A stretch of 64,000 bases of DNA from an uncultured Alistipes sp. (GCA_905213895.1 CAJMKE010000004.1:74694-138693), one strand, 5' to 3'; counted from the first letter of the stretch, positions 50,881 to 59,702 are shown. The notes: generated by a model not told the origin, from the sequence alone. Translations and numbers: made by a program.

Positions 50881-51957
50881 ATGATGAAATCATTGAAAAT
50901 CGGCAATCTGCTCGCAAATCTGCCGATAGTGCAGGGCGGCATGGGCGTCGGCATATCGCTGTCGGGCTTGGCGTCGGCTGTCGCCAACGAAGGCGGTGTA
51001 GGCGTAATCTCGTCGGCGGGGCTGGGCGTAATCTACAACGACCGCTCGAAAGACTACAACACGGCGAGCATCATCGGTCTGCGCGAAGAATTGCGCAAGG
51101 CTCGCGAAGCGACCAAAGGCATCATCGGCGTAAACGTCATGGTCGCCATGTCGAATTTCGCCGATATGGTACGCACCGCCATAGCCGAAAAGGCGGACAT
51201 AATATTCTCGGGCGCGGGACTGCCGCTCAACCTGCCGTCGTTCCTCACGGAGGGTGCAAAGACCAAACTCGCCCCTATCGTGTCGTCGGCGCGCGCAGCC
51301 AAACTGCTGTGCGAAAAGTGGTGGGCTAACTACCGATACGTACCCGACGCGATAGTCGTCGAGGGACCGAAGGCGGGCGGACACCTCGGATACCGCAACG
51401 ACCAGATAGACGACCCCGCATACGCGCTCGAAAACGTCGTCAAGGAGGTTATAGCCGAGGTGGACGGGTTCGCTGCGGCGCACGACTGCCGCATCCCCGT
51501 CATCGCGGGCGGCGGAATCTACACGGGCGAGGACATCGCCCGCATGATGGACTTCGGTGTCGCGGGAGTGCAGATGGGTACGCGGTTCGTAACGACCGAG
51601 GAGTGCGACGCCTCACCGGCATTCAAGCAGAGTTACATCGACGCGAAGAGAGAGGATATCGAGATTATCCGGTCGCCGGTCGGCATGCCGGGGCGCGCAA
51701 TCCGCAACTCGTTCCTCGACAAGGTGAAAGAGGGGTTGAAGCGTCCCAAGTCGTGTCCGTTCGACTGCATCAAGACATGCGACGTAACCCACTCGCCGTA
51801 CTGCATCATGCTGGCTCTCTACAACGCCTTCCGCGGCAAGTTGGAGAACGGCTACGCATTCTGCGGCGCGAACGCATGGCGCGCCGAGAAGATACAGACC
51901 GTCAAGGAACTGATAGCGCAACTCCGTAGCGAGTACGACAACTTCACGAAAAAATAA
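50881..51957 (+). CDS. Nitronate monooxygenase / FabK-like flavoprotein
   Basis: 358 residues of the 2-nitropropane dioxygenase family, a FMN-binding TIM barrel. Landmarks are IVQGGMGVGISLSGLASAVANEGGVGVIS, VNVMVAMSNFADMV, DAIVVEGPKAGGHLGY, IPVIAGGGIYTGEDIARMMDFGVAGVQMGTRF and a Cys-rich segment near 300 (CPFDCIKTCDVTHSPYC). FabK enoyl-ACP reductases have the same fold and cannot be ruled out. The Cys cluster could bind a metal or Fe-S centre and is worth note. The gene is monocistronic with its own promoter and terminator. Confidence 0.88.
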   Translation: MMKSLKIGNLLANLPIVQGGMGVGISLSGLASAVANEGGVGVISSAGLGVIYNDRSKDYNTASIIGLREELRKAREATKGIIGVNVMVAMSNFADMVRTAIAEKADIIFSGAGLPLNLPSFLTEGAKTKLAPIVSSARAAKLLCEKWWANYRYVPDAIVVEGPKAGGHLGYRNDQIDDPAYALENVVKEVIAEVDGFAAAHDCRIPVIAGGGIYTGEDIARMMDFGVAGVQMGTRFVTTEECDASPAFKQSYIDAKREDIEIIRSPVGMPGRAIRNSFLDKVKEGLKRPKSCPFDCIKTCDVTHSPYCIMLALYNAFRGKLENGYAFCGANAWRAEKIQTVKELIAQLRSEYDNFTKK

Positions 51958-51972
51958 GGTCGCTAATGTCCC

Positions 51973-51995
51973 GCCGCCGACATTCGGTCGGCGGC
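51973..51995. terminator. Bidirectional terminator
   Basis: GCCGCCGAC (51973-51981) with GTCGGCGGC (51987-51995), five-base loop, followed by TTT, between convergent genes. Confidence 0.8.
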
Positions 51996-52047
51996 TTTAA
52001 GGACTTTAAAGACTTTAAGGTCCTTAAAGTCCTTAATATCCTTAAAA
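51995..52047. repeat. 9-nt-unit intergenic tract (locus 17)
   Basis: Six units directly after the terminator. Confidence 0.85.
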
Positions 52048-52079
52048 CAACGCAGCAGGTTGCCCGTTCCGACGCACCG

Positions 52080-53789
52080 TTACCGCTTGCCCTTGAAGAA
52101 ATACTGCTTCTGTCGCCGCTTCTCCTCCTGCGAGCGGGCGACATAGACGCGCTCGCCCGTGTAGGGATTCTCGCCAGTGTAGAACATCACCGACGAGAGC
52201 GTCATCGGCGTAGGCGTCAAATCCTGCACCTGTTCGAGATTGAAATGCAGACGCCCGAGCACCTTCTGCGACAATGCCCGCATATCCTGCTCGCGGCACC
52301 CCGGGTGCGACGATATGAAATAGGGTATCAACTGGTAGTTCAGACCGTTATCGCGGCAGATGCGGCGGAACCGCTCGTTCAACTCCTCGAACATCGAGAA
52401 TGACGGCTTGCGCATCAGTTTCAACACCCCGTCTTCAGTATGTTCGGGAGCGACTTTGAGCCGTCCCGACGTATGTTTGACGACGACTTCGCGCAGATAC
52501 GGCGAATCGTCGAACAGGTCGTAGCGTATTCCGCTGCCGACATAGGCGTGCTTGACGCCCTTCACGGCGCAAACCTTGGCATAGAGGTCGAGCAGCGGAC
52601 GGTGGTCGTTGTTCAGATTGGGACACTTTTTGGGATGCAGGCACGACGGACGGCGGCACTTGGCGCACAACTTCGTGTCGCGACCGCCCAGACGGTACAT
52701 ATTGGCTGAGGGACCTCCGACATCCGAAAGGTTGCCGCGGAAATCGGGCATACGCGTAATCGCCTCGACCTCACGCAGGATGGATGCCTCGCTGCGCGAC
52801 GAGATGAACTTGCCCTGATGAGCCGAAATGGTGCAGAACGAACATCCGCCGAAACATCCGCGATGGATATTGACCGAATGCTTTATCATCTCCCATGCCG
52901 GAATGTCGCCGCGACCGTTGTATCGCGGATGCGGTGCGCGCATGTACGGCAAATCGAACGCCGCATCTATCTCCTCGGTCGTCAGCGCGGCATTCATCGG
53001 GTTGATTACGACGTACTTGTCGCCCGTCCGTTCGACCAGCACCGACTGCGGGTCGTACAGGTTGCTCTGGGTCTCCTCCTCGACGAAGTTTTCGCCGAAA
53101 GCGCGCTTGCTCTTCACACACTCCTCGTAGGAGTGAAGATGTATCGTTTTCTCCACGTCGAGCCGCCCGACATACGCACGGTCGGCGACGAAACCCACCT
53201 GGCGTATCGAGTGTAACAACTTGGCGTTATAACCGTTGCGCATGGCACGCGCGACATCGCGCACGACGCGTTCGCCCATGCCGTAGAGCAGGAAATCGGC
53301 TCCGCTCTCGACGAGCACCGACGGCATCAGCCTGTCCTGCCAGTAGTCGTAGTGAGTCAGCCGGCGCAGCGAAGCCTCGATGCCGCCGATAAAGACTGGG
53401 ACGTTCGGGAACAGCCGTTTCAGTATGCGCGTATATGTCGTAACGGCATAGTCGGGACGGAATCCCGCCGCGCCGCCCGCCGTATAGGCGTCGTTGCTGC
53501 GCAGACGCTTGTTGGCAGTATAGTGGTTCACCATCGAGTCCATCGCGCCCGCCGTAACGCCGAAGAACAGACGCGGTGCGCCCAATTTCTTGAAATCGCG
53601 CAGGTCGTCGCGCCAGTTGGGCTGCGGGACTATCGCCACTCGGTAGCCCTCCGCCTCGAACAGACGCCCGACCACAGCCGCGCCGAACGACGGGTGGTCG
53701 ATATAGGCATCGCCCGTGAAGAGGATTATGTCGATATAATCCCAACCCAGAGCCTTAACCTCCTTGGCTGTCGTAGGCAGAAATCCCAT
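52080..53789 (-). CDS. YgiQ-family radical SAM protein
   Basis: 569 residues. The N-terminal half (about 1-290) is the YgiQ-specific domain (WDYIDIILFTGDAYIDHPSFG, IVPQPNWRDDLRDF, FIGGIEASLRRLTHYDYW). The radical SAM motif CxxxCxxC is at Cys312/316/319 in NIHRGCFGGCSFCTIS. A second Cys group (CAKCRRPSCLHPKKC) may hold another cluster. The reaction is unknown. It is somewhat shorter than the 600-700 residue forms I know, mainly at the C-terminus, which is Lys/Arg/Gln rich (EEKRRQKQYFFKGKR). Confidence 0.92.
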   Translation of the reverse strand: MGFLPTTAKEVKALGWDYIDIILFTGDAYIDHPSFGAAVVGRLFEAEGYRVAIVPQPNWRDDLRDFKKLGAPRLFFGVTAGAMDSMVNHYTANKRLRSNDAYTAGGAAGFRPDYAVTTYTRILKRLFPNVPVFIGGIEASLRRLTHYDYWQDRLMPSVLVESGADFLLYGMGERVVRDVARAMRNGYNAKLLHSIRQVGFVADRAYVGRLDVEKTIHLHSYEECVKSKRAFGENFVEEETQSNLYDPQSVLVERTGDKYVVINPMNAALTTEEIDAAFDLPYMRAPHPRYNGRGDIPAWEMIKHSVNIHRGCFGGCSFCTISAHQGKFISSRSEASILREVEAITRMPDFRGNLSDVGGPSANMYRLGGRDTKLCAKCRRPSCLHPKKCPNLNNDHRPLLDLYAKVCAVKGVKHAYVGSGIRYDLFDDSPYLREVVVKHTSGRLKVAPEHTEDGVLKLMRKPSFSMFEELNERFRRICRDNGLNYQLIPYFISSHPGCREQDMRALSQKVLGRLHFNLEQVQDLTPTPMTLSSVMFYTGENPYTGERVYVARSQEEKRRQKQYFFKGKR

Positions 53790-53870
53790 AGTATTATTCG
53801 TGAAAAGCGATTACATACAATTTTACATCAACGGTATTCCAAAGCCGTATATCCTTGCGGGTAACGACCG

Positions 53871-53910
53871 AAGTCCCCCTCACAGGAGGGGGATTTAGGG
53901 GGTGGGTAAC
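53871..53910. repeat. 40-nt hairpin element, copy A
   Basis: Hairpin of C5T...A G5 with a six-base loop, followed by GATTTAGGGGGTGGGTAAC. It is 38/40 identical (other strand) to 59531-59570; the two differences are opposite each other in the stem and keep the pairing. The word gattacatac occurs on both sides (about 53810 and 53960). Confidence 0.8.
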
Positions 53911-54005
53911 AATTGGTATACGCGGCTTCGCCGCGAGAACCACAACCATCGAATTTACGATTACATACCATAACTTGATTCGGTGTAAAGTTGTATATGG
54001 TTACC

Positions 54006-55142
54006 TTAGTTAAATGCGTTCTGTGCCGCCGAGGAGTATGCGTCCCACTTCGCCAGCACAGCCTGAAAGTCGTCGGGCAGCGGCGATTCGAACCGCATCT
54101 GCTCGCCCGTGGTCGGATGCGCGAAACCGAGCATCTGCGCATGGAGCGCATGACGCGGCATGGTCTCGAAGCAGTTTTCGATGAACTGGCGGTACTTCGA
54201 GAAGGTAGTGCCTTTCAGTATCTTGTCGCCACCGTAGCGTTCGTCGTTGAAGAGCGGATGCCCCGTATACTGCATGTGGACGCGAATCTGGTGGGTACGT
54301 CCCGTTTCGAGACGGCATTCGACGAGCGTAACATAGCCGTATCGGCGCAGTACGCGCCAGTGCGTAACGGCATGTTTGCCCTCCGAACCGTCGGCGAAGA
54401 CGTACATCTGGTGGCGGTTGCGCGGATTGCGACCGATATTGCCGATTATCGTACCCTCGTCCTCCTCGAAGTTGCCCCACACCAGAGCGATGTAGCGGCG
54501 TTGGGTCGTATGGTCGAAAAACTGCTTGGCGAGCGAGTTGCAGGCACGCTCGTTCTTGCCGACCACGAGGATTCCAGAGGTGTTCTTGTCGATGCGATGC
54601 ACCAGTCCCGCCCGCTGGTCGCCGCTTTGGAACAGCGGATTGTCCTGCAAATGGAACGTCAGCGCATTGACGAGCGTACCGCTGTAATTGCCGTGTCCGG
54701 GGTGGACAACCATGCCCGCCTCCTTGTTCACGACTATCACGTCGTCGTCCTCGTACATTATATTTATAGGTATGTCCTCGGGCGTCAGCGCGCAGTCGTA
54801 CTTCGGATACTCCATGCGTATCGAAATCGAATCCAGCGGCTTTATCTTGTACGACGCCTTCACCGGCTTGCCGTTCACGAAGACGTTGCCCTCGTCCACG
54901 GCGTTCTGGATGCGGTTGCGCGAGCAGTTTTCGAGCCTTATCGACAGGAACTTGTCGATTCGCATCGACGACTGCCCCTTATCGACCGCCACGGCGAAAT
55001 GCTCGTACAGTCCGTTCTCGTCGGGCTGCTGGTCGGTCAGAAACCGGCGCGGCTGTCCGGCGGCATCGTCGTCGAGGTCGCCCTCCGAATCGAAATCGAG
55101 TTCATCGTCGATTTCGGGCATATTTTCATCATTCGGCATCAT
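54006..55142 (-). CDS. RluA-family pseudouridine synthase (RluD-like)
   Basis: 378 residues. An acidic N-terminus is followed by an S4 RNA-binding domain (about 55-115, RIDKFLSIRLENCSRNRIQNAVDEGNVFVNG) and the synthase domain with HRIDKNTSGILVVGKN, which holds the catalytic Asp, and GRTHQIRVHMQYTGHPLFND. The S4 domain and length suggest RluD (23S U1911/1915/1917). It overlaps the PASTA gene by four bases and is the last gene of the tgt operon. Confidence 0.92.
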   Translation of the reverse strand: MMPNDENMPEIDDELDFDSEGDLDDDAAGQPRRFLTDQQPDENGLYEHFAVAVDKGQSSMRIDKFLSIRLENCSRNRIQNAVDEGNVFVNGKPVKASYKIKPLDSISIRMEYPKYDCALTPEDIPINIMYEDDDVIVVNKEAGMVVHPGHGNYSGTLVNALTFHLQDNPLFQSGDQRAGLVHRIDKNTSGILVVGKNERACNSLAKQFFDHTTQRRYIALVWGNFEEDEGTIIGNIGRNPRNRHQMYVFADGSEGKHAVTHWRVLRRYGYVTLVECRLETGRTHQIRVHMQYTGHPLFNDERYGGDKILKGTTFSKYRQFIENCFETMPRHALHAQMLGFAHPTTGEQMRFESPLPDDFQAVLAKWDAYSSAAQNAFN

Positions 55143-56110
55143 TGGAAAAATCCGTCATCGTTCGTAGAATCCTCGGTCGCGCCCTGCTCCGCCGCCTTCT
55201 GTTCGAGCATCTCGCGCTGCTGCTGCGCCTCGGCGTCCGCTATCGAGTCGAGTTGCGCCCGCATTTCGAGAGCCTCCGCAGCCTGACGCTCGCTCTCCGC
55301 CTCGGCTTCGGCGATTTTCGCGGCGTCGGTCGTCAGATGCAGCGATATGCGCACGCCCACCTGCGCACTGCGCCCAGGCAGTTGCGACTGGCGGTAGACG
55401 CGGGCATCGTTGCGGTCGAGAATCGTTATCCCCTCGTCGTAAATTATGTCGCCGACGTTCAGTCCTGCCTCCCACAGGCGGCTCTGCGCATCGCGGAGCG
55501 AACGTCCGACGAGTTGCGGAATGCCCGTCAGTGCATAATCGCCCGCCTCGCCGACATGGAGCGTGATTCCGCTGCCCATCTCGACCATGATTTTGCTGTC
55601 GGCGGTAATCTCCTGCCCGTCGTAATACTCGCCCAGAACGTAATTGGTCGCGATGTCCTCGACGTAGACCAGTTCGCGGATAGTCAGACCCGCCGTTTCG
55701 AGCATGTTCTTCGCCTGGCGCAGCGAACGTCCCGCGACGTAAGGCAGCGGCACCTTCTTCTGATGGAACGAGTTTATCGTAACGTAAATCTTGCGACCCG
55801 ACTTTACGTCCACGCCGCCGTTAGGCAGTTGGTCGAGGACTATGCCGCCGGGGTATGCCGGCACATAGAGAGAGTCGTTCACGACGATTTCGAGACCGCG
55901 GCGTCCGGCGTAATACTCGGCGTCGTTCAGCCGCAAGCCTGTGAAATCGGGTACGGTGCGTTTCATTCCGTGGCGGGTGCCGAAAGTCATGCCGACGAAA
56001 GACACCGCGACAACCGCGGCGAACACAATCGCTATCAACACGATGTTGTACGCTATCGGAAAGCCTTTGAGGCTCCGCCATGCGGAGGCGATATTCCTGA
56101 AAATCTTCAT
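55139..56110 (-). CDS. PASTA-domain membrane protein
   Basis: 323 residues. One membrane helix near the N-terminus (about 21-42, IVLIAIVFAAVVAVSFVG) puts the rest in the periplasm. Three PASTA repeats follow: about 50-115 (TVPDFTGLRLNDAEYYAGRRGLEIVV), 118-190 (LPYVAGRSLRQAKNMLETAGLTI) and 195-265 (IPQLVGRSLRDAQSRLWEAGLNVGD). The C-terminus is an Ala/Glu/Gln-rich helix. PASTA domains bind peptidoglycan fragments in kinases and PBPs; here they have no enzyme domain. The role is probably cell-wall related. It overlaps the rluD-like gene by four bases. Confidence 0.9.
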   Translation of the reverse strand: MKIFRNIASAWRSLKGFPIAYNIVLIAIVFAAVVAVSFVGMTFGTRHGMKRTVPDFTGLRLNDAEYYAGRRGLEIVVNDSLYVPAYPGGIVLDQLPNGGVDVKSGRKIYVTINSFHQKKVPLPYVAGRSLRQAKNMLETAGLTIRELVYVEDIATNYVLGEYYDGQEITADSKIMVEMGSGITLHVGEAGDYALTGIPQLVGRSLRDAQSRLWEAGLNVGDIIYDEGITILDRNDARVYRQSQLPGRSAQVGVRISLHLTTDAAKIAEAEAESERQAAEALEMRAQLDSIADAEAQQQREMLEQKAAEQGATEDSTNDDGFFQ

Positions 56111-56115
56111 CTCTT

Positions 56116-57195
56116 TTAAGGTCGTATTATCTCGTTATAGTGCGTGTCGCGTTCGACGGCGCGCATACCCGCAGCCGAACACATCTTCCAAATCTCCTCA
56201 ATCGTCAGCCGGGGTCGAGTATCGTCGGCTCCCGCCATAGAGTATATTTTGGTCGAATCCTCGATGGTGCCGTCGATGTCGTCCGCGCCGAACGACAACG
56301 CCAGTTCTGCATTCTGCTTGCCGTACATCACCCAGTAAGCCTTGATATGCGGCACGTTGTCGAGTATCAGACGGCTCATCGCGAGCGTCCGCATGTCGTC
56401 CGTAACCGACGTCTCGCCCGCCCACGAAAGCGAGTTGTGCGCCGCACGGAATTTAAGCGGGATGAAGGCGTCGAAACCGCCCGTCGCATCCTGCTGCTCG
56501 CGCAGGCGCAACAGATGAAGGATGCGGTGTGCGATATTCTCGATATGCCCGTAGAGCATCGTCGCATTCGAGTGAATCCCCATGCGGTGCGCCGCCGCGT
56601 GGAGCGCGAGCCACTCCTCGGCACTGCCCTTCTGTGGGCAAATCTCGCGGCGTACATCCTCATGGAAAATCTCCGCCCCGCCGCCCGGGATGGACTCCAT
56701 GCCCGCCGCTTTCAGTATTGCCAGTCCCTCCTCCGTCGGGATTCCCGCCTTGCGTATCATCCGGTTGAGTTCGACCGCCGTAAACGCCTTGATGCAGACG
56801 CCGGGCAACTCGTTCCGGATGCGGCGAATCATCTCGGCATAGTAGAACAGGTCGTGGTCGGGATGCACGCCGCCCACGATATGCACCTCCGTCGCACCGC
56901 TGCCGCGACGCGCCGCCGCCATGGCGACCACCTCGTCCATCGAGTAGTCCCACGCCCCCTCCTCGCCCCGCTTGCGGCGGAACGAGCAGAACTTGCACTC
57001 CAATGCGCATATATTGGTCGGCTCGATATGGAAATTGCGGTTGTAGAACACCTTGTCGCCGCTCACGCGCCGTTTCGCCTCGAAGGCGAGCGACCCGAGC
57101 AACCACAGCGGTGCTTTCATCCACAGTTCCAGTGCCTCGTCGGCGGTCAGACGTCCGCCGTCGCGCAGTTTCGACGCTATGTAATCCACTGTCAT
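56116..57195 (-). CDS. mqnE: Aminodeoxyfutalosine synthase
   Basis: 359 residues; radical SAM enzyme of the futalosine pathway to menaquinone. CxxxCxxC is at Cys63/67/70 in TNICALECKFCSF. MESIPGGGAEIFHEDVRREICPQKGSAEEWLALH, SNATMLYGHIEN and LREQQDATGGFDAFIPL fit MqnE better than MqnC. It lies between the lptF/G-type and PASTA genes with gaps of one and five bases, so it is in the tgt operon. Its presence implies that this organism does not use the classical MenFDHCEB route. Confidence 0.9.
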   Translation of the reverse strand: MTVDYIASKLRDGGRLTADEALELWMKAPLWLLGSLAFEAKRRVSGDKVFYNRNFHIEPTNICALECKFCSFRRKRGEEGAWDYSMDEVVAMAAARRGSGATEVHIVGGVHPDHDLFYYAEMIRRIRNELPGVCIKAFTAVELNRMIRKAGIPTEEGLAILKAAGMESIPGGGAEIFHEDVRREICPQKGSAEEWLALHAAAHRMGIHSNATMLYGHIENIAHRILHLLRLREQQDATGGFDAFIPLKFRAAHNSLSWAGETSVTDDMRTLAMSRLILDNVPHIKAYWVMYGKQNAELALSFGADDIDGTIEDSTKIYSMAGADDTRPRLTIEEIWKMCSAAGMRAVERDTHYNEIIRP

Positions 57196-57196
57196 A

Positions 57197-58327
57197 CTAT
57201 TTCGGGGCTTTTTTGTAGAGATAAATACCGATTATGAGGAACACGATATTCGGAATCCACACCGCAAGCATCGCAGGCATCGAACCACCCTTGGCAAACT
57301 CGCCGAACACGCGGTTGAGCATGATGTAGGAGAAGCACAAGCCGATTCCGATTCCGATATGCAGTCCTGTTCCGCCCCGCACCTTGCGCGAGGAGAGCGA
57401 CACGCCGATAAGCGTCAGGATGAATGTTCCGATAGGGTTGGCGAAGCGCGTGTGGTGTTCGACCTCGATTTGCCGCAGCGAATCCGAACCCTTCTCGCGC
57501 TGCTGCTCCATGAACTCCCGCAGTTCGACGATGTTCATCGTCTTTATCAACTCGTTGAGTCGTCCGAGTTCGGCAACGTCGAGGTTTATCAGCGTATCGA
57601 GATTGCGGTACTGCGTGAACGTCTCGGCTCCGTTCTCGTCGAACGTCCGCTCTATGTAGCGTTGTCCGCGCCAGCGTCTGGTCTCGGGGTCGAACTTGAC
57701 GTCCGAGGCTTCGAGCGTCCGCCGCATCGAGTTGCCGTCGTACTCCTCTATGGCGAAGAACGTCGCCGACTGCGACGTCTTGTTGTAGTTGCGCACGTAG
57801 GCGAACGTTCCGGGTTCTATCTGTCGATAGATATGGCGTTCGAACTGGTCTGCCTTGCGGGTCTTGATGTACTTCAACTCGAACGCCACGCAGTCGCGCT
57901 GCGAAACGGGTATCAGCCACATGTTCAGCACGAACGACAGGGCCGTGATGACGAACGCGCCGATGAAATAGGGCCACATCAGCCGCCGGAAACTCATTCC
58001 GCCCGACAGCATGGCGACGATTTCGGTCTGGTACGCCATCTTCGAGGTGAAGAATATCACGGCGATGAAGGTGAACAGCGCGCTGAACTGATTGACGAAG
58101 AACGGCACGAAGTTGAGATAGTAATCGAATATGATTTCCGACACCGGCACGTGCATCTCGGTGAAGTTGTCGAGTTTCTCGACATAGTCGAACACGACCA
58201 CGACCACGATAATCATCGCTATGGCGAAGATATACGTGCCGAGGAACTTGCCGATGATGTAGCGGTCGAGGATTTTCACCCCGGGCCACATGCTGCGCCG
58301 CTTTCTGTATATCGATTTTTCCGACAT
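57197..58327 (-). CDS. LptF/LptG-family permease
   Basis: 376 residues. Six membrane helices in two groups of three (about 30-50, 75-95, 105-125 and 295-315, 320-340, 350-370) surround a periplasmic beta-jellyroll domain. KILDRYIIGKFLGTYIFAIAMII and FANPIGTFILTLIGVSLSSRKVRGG are typical of YjgP/YjgQ proteins, which extract LPS from the inner membrane with LptB. A start at 58291 (MWPGVKILDRYI) is possible. It is one base from mqnE and 13 from tgt. Confidence 0.92.
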   Translation of the reverse strand: MSEKSIYRKRRSMWPGVKILDRYIIGKFLGTYIFAIAMIIVVVVVFDYVEKLDNFTEMHVPVSEIIFDYYLNFVPFFVNQFSALFTFIAVIFFTSKMAYQTEIVAMLSGGMSFRRLMWPYFIGAFVITALSFVLNMWLIPVSQRDCVAFELKYIKTRKADQFERHIYRQIEPGTFAYVRNYNKTSQSATFFAIEEYDGNSMRRTLEASDVKFDPETRRWRGQRYIERTFDENGAETFTQYRNLDTLINLDVAELGRLNELIKTMNIVELREFMEQQREKGSDSLRQIEVEHHTRFANPIGTFILTLIGVSLSSRKVRGGTGLHIGIGIGLCFSYIMLNRVFGEFAKGGSMPAMLAVWIPNIVFLIIGIYLYKKAPK

Positions 58328-58340
58328 CCGTTTTCAGTTT

Positions 58341-59471
58341 TTACAGTCTTCGTCCGAGTTTCGCGACCATCGCGTCTTTCCACGGTTTGAAGTCGCCCGC
58401 CGCGATATGTTTCCGCGCCTCGCCGACCAGCCACAGATAGAAGCCGATGTTGTGCAGCGACGCGATTTGCGCAGCGAGCATCTCGCCGCACACCACCAGA
58501 TGGTGGAGGTAGGCTTTCGAGTAGAGCGTATCGACAAACGTCGTTCCGTTCGGGTCGATTGGCGAAAAATCGTCCTCCCACTTCTTGTTGCGGATGTTGA
58601 TTACCCCTTCGCTCGTGAAGAGTTGTCCGTTGCGCCCGTTGCGCGTCGGCATCACGCAGTCGAACATGTCCACTCCGCGTTCGATGCCTTCGAGTATGTT
58701 TATCGGCGTACCCACGCCCATCAGATAGCGCGGTCTGTCCTTTGGCAGAACGGCATTGACGACCTCTATCATCGAGTACATCACGTCGGTAGGCTCGCCT
58801 ACCGCCAGTCCGCCTATCGCGTAGCCGTCGGCGTCGTACTGCAACACGTTTTCAGCCGCCTTGGCGCGCAGGTCGGGATAGGAGCAGCCCTGAACTATCG
58901 GGAACAGCGACTGCGAATAGCCGTATTTCGGCTGTGTGCGCGCAAACTGTTCGAAGCAGCGGTCGAGCCAACGCTCCGTCAGAGCCAGCGACTTGGCGGC
59001 ATACTCGCGCGGAGCGTCGCCCGGCGGGCATTCGTCGAAGGCCATCATGATGTCGGCTCCTATCGAGCGTTCGGTGTCTATCACGCTCTCGGGCGTGAAG
59101 ACGTGCCGCGAACCGTCGATATGCGACTGGAAATGACATCCGTCCTCTTTGAGTTTGCGGCATGCCGCGAGCGAAAAGACCTGAAAGCCGCCGCTGTCGG
59201 TCAGCATCGGTCCGTCCCACGTCGAGAATCGGTGGACGCCGCCCGCCGCCTCGATAACCGGCATACCGGGACGCAGATAGAGGTGGTAGGTGTTCGCCAG
59301 AATAATCTGCGCATGAGCCTCCTGCTTCAAGTCGCGATGGAAGATGCCCTTCATCGCCGCAGCGGTGCCTACGGGCATGAATATCGGGGTCAGGATTGTA
59401 CCGTGATCGGTCGTTATTTCGCCGGCGCGCGCCTCGGTAAGCGAATCCTTATGTAGGAGTACGAATTTCAT
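58341..59471 (-). CDS. tgt: tRNA-guanine transglycosylase without the usual zinc cysteines
   Basis: 376 residues; swaps G34 for preQ1 in tRNAs with GUN anticodons. The pocket DSGGFQ (92-97) and the nucleophile Asp271 in GVDMFDCVMPTRNGRNG are intact. In most bacterial Tgt the C-terminal zinc site is CxCxxC...H. Here the aligned stretch is PIDPNGTTFVDTLYSKAYLHHL (304-325), with Gly309, Thr311 and Asp314 at the Cys positions. The fold may be stabilised in another way; this may be normal in the lineage. It heads a five-gene operon with a good promoter at 59477-59506. Confidence 0.93.
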   Translation of the reverse strand: MKFVLLHKDSLTEARAGEITTDHGTILTPIFMPVGTAAAMKGIFHRDLKQEAHAQIILANTYHLYLRPGMPVIEAAGGVHRFSTWDGPMLTDSGGFQVFSLAACRKLKEDGCHFQSHIDGSRHVFTPESVIDTERSIGADIMMAFDECPPGDAPREYAAKSLALTERWLDRCFEQFARTQPKYGYSQSLFPIVQGCSYPDLRAKAAENVLQYDADGYAIGGLAVGEPTDVMYSMIEVVNAVLPKDRPRYLMGVGTPINILEGIERGVDMFDCVMPTRNGRNGQLFTSEGVINIRNKKWEDDFSPIDPNGTTFVDTLYSKAYLHHLVVCGEMLAAQIASLHNIGFYLWLVGEARKHIAAGDFKPWKDAMVAKLGRRL

Positions 59472-59476
59472 GAGTG

Positions 59477-59506
59477 CAAAGATACGAATAAGCGAGCGAA
59501 ATCAAA
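59477..59506 (-). promoter_or_regulatory. Promoter of the tgt operon
   Basis: On the minus strand, TTTG (59503-59506), 18-base spacer, TATCTTTG (59477-59484). It is the right end of repeat module copy 2. Confidence 0.7.
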
Positions 59507-59530
59507 AATTTGATTTCGATTTTCCTCCGT

Positions 59531-59570
59531 GTTACCCACCCCCTAAATCCCCCGCCTGTGCGGGGGACTT
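59531..59570. repeat. 40-nt hairpin element, copy B
   Basis: 38/40 identical to 53871-53910 on the other strand, with a compensatory T-A to G-C change in the stem. Confidence 0.8.
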
Positions 59571-59638
59571 GTTTTACAAATAAATTTGGCATTCCCGAGC
59601 GAGAGTATCTAAGGCGTAGCCAAAGATACGAATAATTT

Positions 59639-59688
59639 CCTTAATGTCCTTAAAGTCGTTAAGGTCCTTAAAGTCTTTTAACGACTTT
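59639..59688. repeat. 9-nt-unit intergenic tract (locus 18)
   Basis: Five to six units upstream of the glycosyltransferase promoter. Confidence 0.85.
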
Positions 59689-59702
59689 TGAAAATTTTTA
59701 TC

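Larger units (their letters stand above)
59477..59628 (-). repeat. Promoter-bearing repeat module, copy 2, interrupted
   Basis: Its ends match copy 1 (27585-27665): 34 bases at 59595-59628 with two differences and 20 bases at 59477-59496 exactly. The middle is about 70 bases longer and includes the 40-nt hairpin element at 59531-59570, which suggests insertion of that element into the module. Confidence 0.65.

Noticed and set aside
53808..54002. Direct repeat gattacatac as target-site duplication around the hairpin element
   Set aside because: The copies are 150 bases apart with much non-element sequence between, so a simple insertion does not explain them.
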